In this document: positions 29,436 to 38,372 of the stretch, in pieces
How positions within the stretch are numbered: position 1 is the first letter of the stretch
How the letters are laid out: each line of letters starts with the position of its first letter
Origin: Bacillus sp. F19
GTDB lineage: Bacteria; Bacillota; Bacilli; Bacillales; Bacillaceae
Assembly: GCA_023823795.1 (NCBI GenBank)
Contig: CP085710.1
Coordinates: 708,001 to 772,000 of the forward strand
DNA length: 64,000 bases
Reading direction: 5' to 3'
Translations under genes and position numbers: made by a program
The notes under the pieces: model-generated
Told to the model about the DNA's origin: nothing
What the model saw: the letters and a program-made list of their open reading frames with translations, nothing else
Databases searched by the model: none

Positions 29436-31355
29436 TTACTGCGCACGGAGACCATTTTCAAACATATATACCAAACCCTGTTCAAACCCTGCTGCCCATA
29501 CCTGCATCCCGTGGCCGCCGTTTAATATTCTGAGTTCAGCCGGGCTTCCGGGGACAGGCTCCCATTTCTCAAAAGGCCGATTAAAGACATTCGATCTGTG
29601 AAGGAACTGATAGGAGGTGACTGCCTGAACTTCCATATTGTATTTGTAGGCATCCTCAGGCAGATCCTCTTTTTCACTTATATGATTCCAGTCATCGTCT
29701 CCGGTCATAATAAACACCGGCACTTCGAAAGGCTGCTGTCCGTATGCTTCAAGAGCTTGAGGATAATTTAACGAGTCCCATCTTGCAGCATCAAAGGGAT
29801 CTCCAAATGAACCTCGTTCAACTGCGCCAGATGTTTTAGGCGCATCGAAAGCCTGTATGGCAGGACTTAATAGTGATGTTCCGCCGAAGAGGTGTGGATA
29901 AACAAGAGAGTAGCGCAGTGCTCCATATCCTCCCATTGAATAGCCGACAAGCCCGCGTCCATTCCTTTCTGGAATCGTTTTAAAATCCATATCTATTTTC
30001 TTTATCAAATCGTTTATAAATGCAGATTCCGTATTTCCATATTTGAGTGAATTCACCCAATAGCTGTTGCCTGTCACAGGTGCAACAGCCATGACGGGTT
30101 CAATCTTTTTATCTTCAATCATTTTATCTAAAATTGGCCAGAATTTGTCCCAGCTTTTTTCATCTCCATAAGAACCATGAAGCAAGTAGAGGACGGGATA
30201 TTTTTTTTCAGCAATTGGATTATACTCTTCAGGCAAATAAACGACATACTTCAATTCATCGTTCCCTGGTGTTTCATCTTGGATCAGACTTGGTGCATTG
30301 AATGAATAAGTATTTACAGTTCCTTTCTTTTCAGAGCTGTAGCTGTCAGGGTCATAGATTGGAGAAAATTCAGGACTTTCAGTTTTTCCGAACATATACT
30401 TTAATCCTTCTTGAAATCCCTTCAGCCAAACATCAAGTCCATGGCCGCCACCTATGATCCTTAGTTCTGCGGGACTTGAGGGAACATCTTCCCACTTTTG
30501 AAAGTCTATGCTGAACAGGTTTTTCCTGTGGAGCTCCTGATACAGCTGCACAGCCTGAACCTCCATATTATATTTATAAGCATCAGGAGGAAGATCCTCT
30601 TTTTCACTCAAATGATTCCAGTCATCATCTCCTGCTACTATATAGACTGGGACCCGAAAAGGCTGTTTTACGTAACTATTGATTGCAGTCGGGTAATTGT
30701 TTGCATTCCACAAAGCAGGATCATATGGTTCTCCGAAACTTCCTCTTTCAACTGCCCCGGATGTAGAAGGAGGCTCTGTGTTTTGAATGGCAGGGCTTAA
30801 AAGGGTTGCTCCTGAAAACAGATCAGGATAAACCATTGAATATCTGAGTGCCCCGTATCCGCCCATTGAATAGCCGGAAATAAATCTGCCGCTGCGGTCT
30901 GCAATAGAATTGTATTTCTTATCGATATGCGGAATTAAATCATCTATAACAGCGCTTTCATAATGGCCGTGCTTTTTAGAGTTTACCCAATAGGAATTGC
31001 CCGCTGCTGGGACTACGGCAATAAGCGGCTCAATTTCTTTTTTTTCGATCATTTCGTCAAGCTTTCCAAAAAAATCATCCCAGCTGTTTTCATTTCCTTC
31101 GCTGCCATGCAGCAGATAAACGACCGGATATCCTTCTGAGCGTTTTTTATCATATCCTCTTGGAAGATAAATCTTATAGGTGAGCTTATGGTGCTTTGGC
31201 CGCTCATCTTTCAGCAATGCTTTGGAAGTGATCGATTCAACAGCGGTTTTGCTTGGGGGCACATACGGATTTTTTGCTGCAGTGAAAGAAGGAATTGTTA
31301 AGTTGATCATGAAAAAGACAAAAAGAAGCACAAGCCATACTTTTTTGTTCCCCAC
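29436..31355 (-). CDS. Secreted double-domain esterase (two tandem alpha/beta-hydrolase domains)
   Basis: A 639-aa protein with a signal peptide (residues 1-27, ending FTAAK) and two near-duplicate esterase-D/feruloyl-esterase-like domains, about residues 50-325 and 350-635. Each has an oxyanion loop YLLHGS(E/Y)G, the nucleophile in GYSMGGYGALRYS, an acidic GDDDWNH and a catalytic-His region GGHG(L/M)(D/Q)VW. Shared blocks such as SGAVERGSFG(E/D)P and YKYNMEVQAV show a recent internal duplication. Both active sites look intact. It probably cleaves esters on polysaccharides or lipids outside the cell. It is monocistronic; the 52-bp array lies directly 3' of it. Confidence 0.9.
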   Translation of the reverse strand: MGNKKVWLVLLFVFFMINLTIPSFTAAKNPYVPPSKTAVESITSKALLKDERPKHHKLTYKIYLPRGYDKKRSEGYPVVYLLHGSEGNENSWDDFFGKLDEMIEKKEIEPLIAVVPAAGNSYWVNSKKHGHYESAVIDDLIPHIDKKYNSIADRSGRFISGYSMGGYGALRYSMVYPDLFSGATLLSPAIQNTEPPSTSGAVERGSFGEPYDPALWNANNYPTAINSYVKQPFRVPVYIVAGDDDWNHLSEKEDLPPDAYKYNMEVQAVQLYQELHRKNLFSIDFQKWEDVPSSPAELRIIGGGHGLDVWLKGFQEGLKYMFGKTESPEFSPIYDPDSYSSEKKGTVNTYSFNAPSLIQDETPGNDELKYVVYLPEEYNPIAEKKYPVLYLLHGSYGDEKSWDKFWPILDKMIEDKKIEPVMAVAPVTGNSYWVNSLKYGNTESAFINDLIKKIDMDFKTIPERNGRGLVGYSMGGYGALRYSLVYPHLFGGTSLLSPAIQAFDAPKTSGAVERGSFGDPFDAARWDSLNYPQALEAYGQQPFEVPVFIMTGDDDWNHISEKEDLPEDAYKYNMEVQAVTSYQFLHRSNVFNRPFEKWEPVPGSPAELRILNGGHGMQVWAAGFEQGLVYMFENGLRAQ

Positions 31356-31481
31356 TTTGGATCCTCCTTTAGAAATATTCCACTTATTAGCTTATTTAAA
31401 TTCTCCTGAATTGATAATATAAGATACTGGATATATTTACAAACTATTCTGAAAAAATAGCTCCAGATTGTCTATGCAAAT

Positions 31482-31507
31482 AAAAAAACTGCCCTATCAG
31501 CAGTTTT
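31482..31507 (-). terminator. Terminator of nsrR
   Basis: On the minus strand an AACTGC ... GCAGTT stem is followed by a U7 run, just after the nsrR stop. Confidence 0.75.
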
Positions 31508-31509
31508 CT

Positions 31510-31947
31510 TCACGTGTTATTTAATAATCGAACCAGCATCGGTTTGTTTTTAACCAGGTCTGCAAGCGTATATCCGTCAAGTACTTCAAAGTAGGCCTGC
31601 AGCGCTTTATGAAGCACCCCTTTTAATGTGCAGGCAGGGGATATCGTACATGCATTTCGTCCAGGATCGAAGCATTCCACAAGGCTGAAGTCGTCTTCGG
31701 TTTGACGGACAATGAACCCGATATTGATTTCTGAAGGATCTTTCGCCAGACGAATGCCGCCGCCCCGACCTCTTATCGTTTCAATTACATTTAATTTGCC
31801 AAGCTCATAGGTTACTTTCATTAAATGATTTTTTGAGATTTGATAGGCTTCTGCTATTTCTTTTATATTGGATAGATTATCTTTTTCTTTTGTTGCCAGA
31901 TAAATCAGCACCCGCAAAGAATAATCTGTATAGTTTGTTAATCGCAT
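31510..31947 (-). CDS. nsrR: Nitric-oxide-sensing Rrf2-family repressor
   Basis: A 145-aa Rrf2 regulator starting MRLTNYTDYSLRVLIYLA. The winged helix includes EIAEAYQISKNHLMKV, and three cysteines in CFDPGRNACTISPAC (about residues 92-106) are the ligands of the NO-sensitive [4Fe-4S] cluster, with the conserved Asp8 of NYTDYS as the fourth ligand in B. subtilis NsrR. The ATG at 31947 matches the homologue; the GTG at 31956 is nearer a weak GGGG. It is divergent from hmp, its classic target. Confidence 0.93.
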   Translation of the reverse strand: MRLTNYTDYSLRVLIYLATKEKDNLSNIKEIAEAYQISKNHLMKVTYELGKLNVIETIRGRGGGIRLAKDPSEINIGFIVRQTEDDFSLVECFDPGRNACTISPACTLKGVLHKALQAYFEVLDGYTLADLVKNKPMLVRLLNNT

Positions 31948-32042
31948 AAATGTCACATCGCCCCATTACATGAAGTACGTCTATCTTACCACAGCAGCAG
32001 AGACTTTATGAAAAGTTAAATTTCAATTGTGACAATTTTTCT

Positions 32043-32068
32043 AAAGATGTATTCGAAATATTGCTTTA
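32043..32068. promoter_or_regulatory. NsrR-like dyad, distal site
   Basis: AAAGATGTATTCGAAATATTGCTTTA (listed by position; core ATGTATT-CG-AAATAT) is an imperfect inverted repeat like known NsrR sites. It repeats 47 bases further on. Confidence 0.65.
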
Positions 32069-32089
32069 AGAGTTTTTTCGATTTAAGAT

Positions 32090-32115
32090 AAAGATGTATT
32101 TAAAATACTACTTTA
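32090..32115. promoter_or_regulatory. NsrR-like dyad, hmp-proximal site
   Basis: The core ATGTATTTAAAATAC fits the NsrR operator pattern and shares flanks AAAG and CTTTA with the distal copy at 32043. It ends 20 bases before the hmp start codon, so repressor binding would block transcription initiation. A TAAAAT -10-like element (32101-32106) lies inside it. Confidence 0.75.
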
Positions 32116-32135
32116 ACACGAAGGGAAGCATCGAA

Positions 32136-33350
32136 ATGCTTACTCAAAAAACAATCGAAATTATTCAATCTACTGTTCCCGTATTAGAAGAAAAAGGTGT
32201 AGAAATCACATCTGCTTTCTACAAAAATCTATTTGAAAGCCATCCTGAGCTGCTGAATATTTTCAATCATGCCAATCAGAAAAAAGGAAGACAGCAGACT
32301 GCCCTTGCAAATACGGTATATGCTGCAGCAAAACACATTCATCAGCTTCATATGATACTGCCGGCAGTGAAACAAATTGCACATAAGCATAGAAGTCTAG
32401 GAGTAAAAGCGGAACACTATCCAATTGTTGGAGAACATTTGCTTAAGGCCATAAAACAAGTTCTCGGAAATGCTGCAACGCCTGAAATCATAAATGCCTG
32501 GGCTGAAGCATATGGCGTCATTGCCGATGTTTTTATCGAAGCGGAAAAAGAATTATATGATGGCGCAGATTGGTCTGGATTCAAGCCTTTTAAAGTCGTG
32601 CGCATTGAGAAAGAAAGTGAATCGATCTCTTCTTTCTATTTAGAGTCAAAAGATGGCCTGCCAGCTTTCAAGCCAGGCCAGTACATTTCCGTAAGAGTCA
32701 GCATTCCGGGAGAAACGTATACGATGAACAGACAATATAGTTTGTCAGGCAGCAAAGATATGCCGCATTTAAGAATTTCAGTAAAACGAGAAGGCGGTCC
32801 AGAGACTGAAGCAGGGAAGGTGTCCAATTATCTTCATGATCATATAGCAGTCGGAGATAAAATCGAAATCAGTGCTCCTGCCGGTGAATTTACATTAAGT
32901 GAGGCTGCTGAAACACCTGTCACATTTATTAGCGGAGGAGTAGGCATCACTCCATTTATGAGTATGCTGCGCACTATTGCAGTTGAACAGACAGAGCGGG
33001 AAGTGACGTTTGTCCATGCAACACAAAACAGCAGCACACATGCATTTGTAAAAGAAACAGCATCATTAGGTGCGAAGCTGCCTAACAGCAGAATGTTTGC
33101 CTTTTACAGCAGCCCGTTAAATCAGGATTTGACAGATCTATGCTTTTATAAAGAAGGCTTAATTTCTAAGGATGATTTGGAGCGTATTCTGGAGAATAAA
33201 GAAGGAGATTTCTATATTTGCGGACCTGTGTTATTCATGAAAGCAATGATTCAAAATCTGCTGTCTCTAGGGGTTGAAAATGAAAAGATCCACTATGAAT
33301 TCTTTGGGCCGGCAATGGACTTAAAGACAGACGTTCAAACCGTTTCTTAA
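32136..33350 (+). CDS. hmp: Flavohemoglobin (nitric oxide dioxygenase)
   Basis: A 404-aa three-domain protein: a globin domain (about residues 1-138, proximal histidine in KHRSLGVKAEHY), an FAD-binding domain with RQYSLSG (about 205-211), and an NAD(P)H-binding domain with GGVGITPFMSML (about 269-280) and a C-terminal FYICGPVLFM. It oxidises nitric oxide to nitrate. The ATG at 32136 has AAGGGAAG seven bases upstream; the in-frame ATG at 32094 would sit inside the operator. It is controlled by the divergent nsrR product. Confidence 0.96.
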   Translation: MLTQKTIEIIQSTVPVLEEKGVEITSAFYKNLFESHPELLNIFNHANQKKGRQQTALANTVYAAAKHIHQLHMILPAVKQIAHKHRSLGVKAEHYPIVGEHLLKAIKQVLGNAATPEIINAWAEAYGVIADVFIEAEKELYDGADWSGFKPFKVVRIEKESESISSFYLESKDGLPAFKPGQYISVRVSIPGETYTMNRQYSLSGSKDMPHLRISVKREGGPETEAGKVSNYLHDHIAVGDKIEISAPAGEFTLSEAAETPVTFISGGVGITPFMSMLRTIAVEQTEREVTFVHATQNSSTHAFVKETASLGAKLPNSRMFAFYSSPLNQDLTDLCFYKEGLISKDDLERILENKEGDFYICGPVLFMKAMIQNLLSLGVENEKIHYEFFGPAMDLKTDVQTVS

Positions 33351-33378
33351 TGTCATAAAACGTTACAATCCTTTCTCG

Positions 33379-33408
33379 TTGACAGAATGACGCCAAACAA
33401 CTTAACAT
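33379..33408 (+). promoter_or_regulatory. SigA-type promoter of a small transcription unit
   Basis: TTGACA (33379-33384), 18-base spacer, TAACAT (33403-33408). It lies 30 bases after hmp and 17 bases before a 40-codon open frame. Confidence 0.55.
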
Positions 33409-33424
33409 AGTTAAGTATTTGAAA

Positions 33425-33547
33425 ATGAAATGCCTGATGCAGCAGTTTATTATAGAAAGCTTCCTTGTTGTGACGCTTGTTATGACAATCATTTGGCAAA
33501 AACAAACGCTAAAGCAAAATATGTATGTAAAGCCTGAACGAGTTTAA
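33425..33547 (+). CDS. Candidate 40-aa membrane peptide (or small RNA unit)
   Basis: An ATG opens 40 codons whose middle (about residues 8-24, IIESFLVVTLVMTIIW) is a hydrophobic helix, followed by a positively charged tail (KQTLKQNMYVKPERV), as in small membrane proteins. A promoter lies just upstream and a strong terminator ten bases downstream, defining a transcript of about 180 nt. No Shine-Dalgarno is visible and the leader would be only about ten bases, so the message may be poorly translated or the unit may be a small RNA. Confidence 0.4.
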   Translation: MKCLMQQFIIESFLVVTLVMTIIWQKQTLKQNMYVKPERV

Positions 33548-33556
33548 ATAGAGTGA

Positions 33557-33594
33557 AAAGCATGAATCCTGCCATAAGGATTCATGCTTTTTTA
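33557..33594 (+). terminator. Strong terminator of the small unit
   Basis: AGCATGAATCC ... AGGATTCATGCT stem followed by T6, an 11-bp perfect arm. Confidence 0.9.
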
Positions 33595-33824
33595 TTTGTA
33601 CCCGGAAATTTCTAATCTGAGTGCTAAAAAAGAAAGATACACTTAATAGAAAGAATAATGGCACATTATAAAATATAATTAAATCAAAAAAAACGTACAC
33701 TAGTAAATTCCTGAAAATGGCTTAATGAATGAGAAAAAAGGCTAGGAAAAACAAGATTTCGCTTTTATGTGCTGATTGCCTTCCTGCATTGCACCTGCTA
33801 ACAGCTTTTCTGAAACGGATTTCC

Positions 33825-33854
33825 TTCATCTTTTCCGCCCGCCATTCATACATT
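33825..33854 (+). promoter_or_regulatory. Possible sigma-E promoter of spoVR
   Basis: CATACATT (33847-33854) fits the sigma-E -10 consensus CATACANT exactly; a weaker TTCATCT (33825-33831) is at -35 distance. spoVR of B. subtilis is known to be transcribed by sigma-E. Confidence 0.55.
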
Positions 33855-33883
33855 GTCTTAAAGACGAAATAGGGGGAAAACGC

Positions 33884-35293
33884 GTGAACGAAGCCTACCG
33901 GAAATCACTGGAATATGCCATTGCGGAAATCACGGAAATTGCAGATGGATTTGGACTTGACTATTATCCGATGCGGTATGAAATTTGTCCTGCTGATATC
34001 ATTTATACATTTGGTGCTTACGGAATGCCGACCCGTTTTTCACACTGGAGCTTCGGAAAACAATTCTTCAAAATGAAGCTTCACTATGACCTTGGATTAA
34101 GCAAAATCTACGAATTGGTCATCAATTCGGATCCATGCTATGCGTTTTTGCTTGATACCAACTCCCTGATTCAAAATAAATTAATTGTGGCTCACGTCCT
34201 TGCCCACTGTGACTTTTTCAAAAATAACAGCAGGTTTCAAAATACGAAGCGCGATATGGTTGAAAGCATGGCTGCCACAGCCGAACGGATTAAACAATAT
34301 GAAATTGATTATGGCAGAGCAGAGGTAGAGACATTCTTGGATGCGGTGCTTGCGATTCAGGAGCATATCGATCCGTCCTTAATGCGGCCAAAGCTCTCCT
34401 GGACAATGGGAGATGCTGAGGAGGAGGATGTTAAAAAGGCTTCTCCGTATGATGATTTGTGGAATTTGGATGATAAGGAAAAGCCAAAAGGGGCTCCTCC
34501 AAAAAAGAATAAAAAGTTTCCGCCATCACCTGAAAAGGACATCCTGCTGTTTATAGAAGAATACAGCAGGGACCTGGAAGACTGGCAGCGCGATATCCTC
34601 ACGATGATGCGGGAGGAAATGCTCTATTTCTGGCCGCAGCTCGAAACAAAAATCATGAACGAAGGCTGGGCATCCTTCTGGCATCAGCGGATTCTGAGAG
34701 AGCTTGACCTAACCACAGATGAATCCATTGAATTTGCAAAGCTGAATGCAGGCGTCGTTCAGCCGTCACGGACTGGCATTAATCCATATTATTTAGGACT
34801 TAAAATTTTTGAAGACATCGAAGAACGCTACAACAATCCCACAGAAGACATGAAAAGACGCGGGGTAGAGCCTAACTCTGGCCGAGAAAAAATGTTTGAA
34901 GTGCGGGAAGTCGAATCTGACTTGTCGTTTATTCGAAATTATTTGACAAAGGATCTTGTCACTAGAGAAGACATGTATCTCTTTCAAAAGCAGGGAAGAG
35001 ATTACAAGGTTGTCGATAAAGTGTGGGAAAATGTCCGGGACCAGTTAATCAACATGCGTGTAAATGGAGGGTTCCCGTACATTACAGTGAACGATGGGGA
35101 TTATCTTAAGAATAATGAACTTTACTTGAAGCACTGGTACGAAGATATTGAACTCGATTTAAAATATCTTGAAAAAGTGCTTCCTTATATTCATCAGCTG
35201 TGGGGACGCGCAGTGCACATGGAGTCGATTCTGGAAGGGAAGCCTGTTTTGTTTACGTATGACGGGAAGGCGATTCACCGTAAGTATTTATAA
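33884..35293 (+). CDS. spoVR: SpoVR-family stage V sporulation protein
   Basis: A 469-aa SpoVR protein, the usual length, involved in spore cortex formation in B. subtilis. Family landmarks include [50 protein letters not shown] (metal-like His/Cys cluster) and [12 protein letters not shown]. The GTG at 33884 has AGGGGG seven bases upstream; the longer frame to 33776 adds residues without a ribosome site. The protein is soluble and made in the mother cell. It stands as a single gene between its own promoter and terminator. Confidence 0.95.
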   Translation: MNEAYRKSLEYAIAEITEIADGFGLDYYPMRYEICPADIIYTFGAYGMPTRFSHWSFGKQFFKMKLHYDLGLSKIYELVINSDPCYAFLLDTNSLIQNKLIVAHVLAHCDFFKNNSRFQNTKRDMVESMAATAERIKQYEIDYGRAEVETFLDAVLAIQEHIDPSLMRPKLSWTMGDAEEEDVKKASPYDDLWNLDDKEKPKGAPPKKNKKFPPSPEKDILLFIEEYSRDLEDWQRDILTMMREEMLYFWPQLETKIMNEGWASFWHQRILRELDLTTDESIEFAKLNAGVVQPSRTGINPYYLGLKIFEDIEERYNNPTEDMKRRGVEPNSGREKMFEVREVESDLSFIRNYLTKDLVTREDMYLFQKQGRDYKVVDKVWENVRDQLINMRVNGGFPYITVNDGDYLKNNELYLKHWYEDIELDLKYLEKVLPYIHQLWGRAVHMESILEGKPVLFTYDGKAIHRKYL

Positions 35294-35298
35294 AAAGG

Positions 35299-35322
35299 AA
35301 GCAGCCTGTGGCTGCTTTTTTT
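35299..35322 (+). terminator. Terminator of spoVR
   Basis: AAGCAGCC-tgt-GGCTGCTTTTTT. Confidence 0.88.
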
Positions 35323-35453
35323 GATGTGCAATTTTTAAGGATTCAATTGATGTTTATTGAAAGATATAATTAATGAAAGATTTGTGACTTTCCTTGCTAA
35401 TAAGGGTTAGTAGTCCATAGAATAGATATAGATCTTACTAGGAGATGTGAAAA

Positions 35454-35960
35454 ATGAAAATCAAAGCCTTTTTATTAAGTAGTGTAACAGCTTTTGCATT
35501 ATTACTTTCAGCCTGTACAGATCAGCCAGAGGAAAAGAAAACTGCGAGTAAGGAAGAACATGCAGACCACGGTGAACATGCTGCTTCTGGAGATATTCGG
35601 GAAGAAACAAAAGGTATCGGTTACCAGCCATCCTTTTTAGCAGATAAACCAGAAGACATGCAGGTAATTTACTCTGCAGCAGCAAAAAACAGAGAACTTT
35701 TAGAGAATATTCCATGTTACTGTGGTTGCGGTGAATCAGCAAACCATAAAAACAATTATGATTGCTTTGTTTTTGAGAACAAGGAAAATGGAGCAATTGT
35801 CTGGGATGACCATGGAACGAAATGCGGAGTTTGTTTGGAAATTGCAGCACAATCTGTTTTACAGCTGCAGGAAGGCAAATCAATTAAAGAGATTAGATCT
35901 GAAATTGATGAGAAATATAAAGAAGGATATGCTAAACCAACTCCAACTTCAGAGGTTTAA
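35454..35960 (+). CDS. PCYCGC-motif lipoprotein
   Basis: A 168-aa lipoprotein: signal peptide with lipobox LLLSAC (Cys21), a His-rich linker (EEHADHGEHAASGD) and the motif PCYCGCGESANHKNNYDCF near residues 86-104, which names a Firmicutes family. More cysteines follow in HGTKCGVC. The clustered Cys and His suggest metal binding at the cell surface, in line with the neighbouring metal transporter and oxidase genes. The exact function is not known. An AGGAG site precedes the ATG. Confidence 0.85.
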   Translation: MKIKAFLLSSVTAFALLLSACTDQPEEKKTASKEEHADHGEHAASGDIREETKGIGYQPSFLADKPEDMQVIYSAAAKNRELLENIPCYCGCGESANHKNNYDCFVFENKENGAIVWDDHGTKCGVCLEIAAQSVLQLQEGKSIKEIRSEIDEKYKEGYAKPTPTSEV

Positions 35961-35983
35961 TAATATGGTAATTCTTGAATCAC

Positions 35984-36024
35984 AAAACGAGCACCCAATT
36001 CTTATGAGTTGGGTGCTCGTTTTG
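35984..36024 (+). terminator. Terminator of the PCYCGC lipoprotein gene
   Basis: AAAACGAGCACCCAA ... TTGGGTGCTCGTTTT, a 15-bp arm that is symmetric and probably works on both strands. Confidence 0.88.
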
Positions 36025-36120
36025 GTTTAAATTATTACGCATATGCTCTTCTCTAACTATGCAGACATTGATCCTCATAAATTGAATATACATGTACAAA
36101 CTTCATTTTGGAGGGTGTAA

Positions 36121-36840
36121 ATGTCTATTGATGCTGCGGTATTTATTTTTATATTTTTAGCTATCTTATTAGGGTGTATGATTGGAGGCATTTTCATACA
36201 TACAACCAAAGGGTTGTTTCGTCAGAATGAAACATACATCAGTTTGTTGTCTGGAGGACTTCTAGGTGGACTTTTAATTTTTGAGTTAGTTCCGGAAACA
36301 CTCGGGGAATATAATTACATTGGCATTTTTGCAGGCAGTACCATAGGGATCATCATCATGTTATTTGTTAAGCGATTTTTACATCAAGATCGTTTTTGGT
36401 CATCTAATCTCTCGAAAAGTACATTCTTCTTTTTATTTATTTCTTTAATTATCCACAGTTTACCAACAGGGATGGCATTAGGTCTTAATATTAAAAGTGA
36501 TAATTCTTTTTCACTTTTATTCGCCGTTTTGATTCATCAAGTACCTGAGGGTGCAGCGTTAATGGGTGCAGCCATGTCTTCAAAGCTGCAGTTTAAGATC
36601 TTCGTTATCTTTAGTGTTTTGATTGCTGCAATTTTTGCTGCTACAACATATGCAGGTATGAATATTCATATTCACTCGATTAAATTGGATACCATATTTA
36701 TGGGTATGGCTATAGGAACCTTAACCTACGTTGCTTTCATTGAAATGCTGTATAAAGGCGTAAAGGAAATAACAGTTCAATCATTTTTTATTATTTTACT
36801 AGGTATTTTCATGATGAAAGTCTATTTTTTCTTGGTTTGA
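36121..36840 (+). CDS. ZIP-family metal transporter
   Basis: A 239-aa membrane protein with about eight helices. The ZIP signatures are IIHSLPTGMALG (about residues 117-128, helix 4) and LIHQVPEGAALMG (about 139-151, helix 5), the metal-binding helices of this family (Zn, Fe or Mn import). It has no long histidine loop. A GGAGGG site precedes the ATG. A hairpin follows that probably serves this gene and the opposing tatA gene. Confidence 0.88.
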   Translation: MSIDAAVFIFIFLAILLGCMIGGIFIHTTKGLFRQNETYISLLSGGLLGGLLIFELVPETLGEYNYIGIFAGSTIGIIIMLFVKRFLHQDRFWSSNLSKSTFFFLFISLIIHSLPTGMALGLNIKSDNSFSLLFAVLIHQVPEGAALMGAAMSSKLQFKIFVIFSVLIAAIFAATTYAGMNIHIHSIKLDTIFMGMAIGTLTYVAFIEMLYKGVKEITVQSFFIILLGIFMMKVYFFLV

Positions 36841-36935
36841 ATCAAAGTTTACAATTTTTCTGTGTACTTTCTGAGTAACGATTCTTACTTAAATCACCTT
36901 GTACCAAAGCAAAACAACAATAATGAATGAAGAAT

Positions 36936-36967
36936 AACAAAAAGCTCCGAACGCTCGGAGCTTTTTG
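36936..36967. terminator. Bidirectional terminator between ZIP and tatA genes
   Basis: AAAAAGCTCCGA-acgc-TCGGAGCTTTTT with A-run left and T-run right. Confidence 0.88.
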
Positions 36968-36995
36968 TCTGCTGGCGTAGCCTCAAGCCAAATTG

Positions 36996-37175
36996 TTATT
37001 TTTCTTTTCCATCTTCTTTGACATCATCATTTCCATCATCTATGATTCCTTTAGTTGATTGCTTGAATTCTTTTAGGGTTGTACCGACAGCTCTGCCAAG
37101 TTCCGGGAGCTTCTTTGGTCCAAAAATGATTAATGCCATCGCTCCAATTAAAACAATACTACCTGGTCCTACCAT
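36996..37175 (-). CDS. tatA: TatA-family twin-arginine translocase subunit
   Basis: A 59-aa open frame, short enough to be easily missed. It begins MVGPGSIVLIGAMALIIFGP, one membrane helix, followed by the amphipathic KKLPELGRAVGTTLKEFK hallmark of TatA and an acidic tail. TatA multimers form the export channel for folded proteins. GGAGGG lies about seven bases upstream. It is the last gene of the multicopper oxidase operon, 12 bases after the ZIP-like gene, and the oxidase has a twin-arginine signal, so it is probably a dedicated pore subunit. No tatC is present here. Confidence 0.93.
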   Translation of the reverse strand: MVGPGSIVLIGAMALIIFGPKKLPELGRAVGTTLKEFKQSTKGIIDDGNDDVKEDGKEK

Positions 37176-37187
37176 GTAAATCCCTCC

Positions 37188-38360
37188 TTAGAATTTAACA
37201 AAAAATGCGGTAAAATACATAATCAAGATTCCAATGGTAAAACCAGATAGGTTTAACCATGAAACAGATGGTTCTGCATGTTTTTTATGATCTTCCATTA
37301 ACATTTTAGTTATGACGTAAATGACTTGAAGAATGGCTCCTGCACCAATTCCTAGGAACAACGCTCCCAAAATTGGAGAGAAAATAAATCCGCCAACCCA
37401 TGTACCTACAATAGCGGGGGCACCAGCAATTAATCCAAGTAAAATAAAGTCTCTGAAACGAGGTTTTGACTTTAACAAAGGAGCTGCGATCCCGATCCCT
37501 TCCGTTATGTTGTGGAGAGTAAATCCAATTATTAAAAAGGTTCCCAGAGCAGCTTCACCTAGCGCAAACGATGAACCTATTGCTAAGCCTTCTCCGAAGT
37601 TATGAAGACCAATTCCAGTCGCCATCAGCAAAGCTAGACCAAATGGTGAATATCCATTCTTTTCTTGCTTTTTTTGCTGATACTGATCAAAACCGATCAA
37701 CAGCAAGAAGGTAATCGCCGCTCCTATAATGACAACCATATTTCCTTGAAGGACAGAAGGGGCTTCTGCACCAATTTCAAAACCGTCAGCCAGAGTTCCA
37801 ACAAATAAGAATAATAGCAAGCCAACTGTAAGGGCAAGAATGGCATTAATCCACTTTCGAGAGAACCGCTTCATAAATGGATACCACATTAATCCCAATG
37901 TAATCGGGACAATCCCGACATAAAAACCAATAAAGCCGTAGTTAAGGAAATTCTCCCAGTTCGTTTCTGGAGTGAGTGTTGCCGCTGCAATGTCTCCCTC
38001 AGTGATAATACCGTTTTCTGTAATTAATTTAATTGTATGCGGATCACCTTCCACCCATGGATAGGTGATGCTCACCTTTCCTTTATCAAAACGTTTTAGA
38101 GTTTCGCTGGGTGTGACTCTGAAATTCCAAACGGAATCATTCACCATGATTTGAGAGATCGTTAATGATTTTGGTCCAGTATTACTAACAGATAATTCAA
38201 AGCCGGATTCTGTTACCTTGATTTGTTCGATATTCAAAACTTCAATCGGAGCTGCAGGATCTTTTTCTACACCTGCTCCATTCATAAGTACCCAACCTAA
38301 TACTCCTAAGAGTAAAAATAATGGTATTAAACCTGTAACCAGCCAATTAATCTTCATCAT
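37188..38360 (-). CDS. ZIP-like metal transporter with extracytoplasmic N-terminal domain
   Basis: A 390-aa membrane protein. After a first helix (about residues 5-26) comes a beta-rich outer domain (about 35-135), then about eight helices of a ZIP fold with the metal motifs GLHNFGEGLAIG (about 249-260) and TLHNITEGIGIA (about 282-293). ZIP proteins move Zn, Mn or Fe. The extra outer domain is unusual and could collect metal from the neighbouring oxidase. It lies 12 bases downstream of the oxidase gene and 12 upstream of tatA: a tight three-gene operon. Confidence 0.85.
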   Translation of the reverse strand: MMKINWLVTGLIPLFLLLGVLGWVLMNGAGVEKDPAAPIEVLNIEQIKVTESGFELSVSNTGPKSLTISQIMVNDSVWNFRVTPSETLKRFDKGKVSITYPWVEGDPHTIKLITENGIITEGDIAAATLTPETNWENFLNYGFIGFYVGIVPITLGLMWYPFMKRFSRKWINAILALTVGLLLFLFVGTLADGFEIGAEAPSVLQGNMVVIIGAAITFLLLIGFDQYQQKKQEKNGYSPFGLALLMATGIGLHNFGEGLAIGSSFALGEAALGTFLIIGFTLHNITEGIGIAAPLLKSKPRFRDFILLGLIAGAPAIVGTWVGGFIFSPILGALFLGIGAGAILQVIYVITKMLMEDHKKHAEPSVSWLNLSGFTIGILIMYFTAFFVKF

Positions 38361-38372
38361 AAGCCCCCTTTC

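Noticed and set aside
33235-33492. Minus-strand 85-codon frame at the end of hmp
   Set aside because: It is mostly a shadow of hmp and has no ribosome site.
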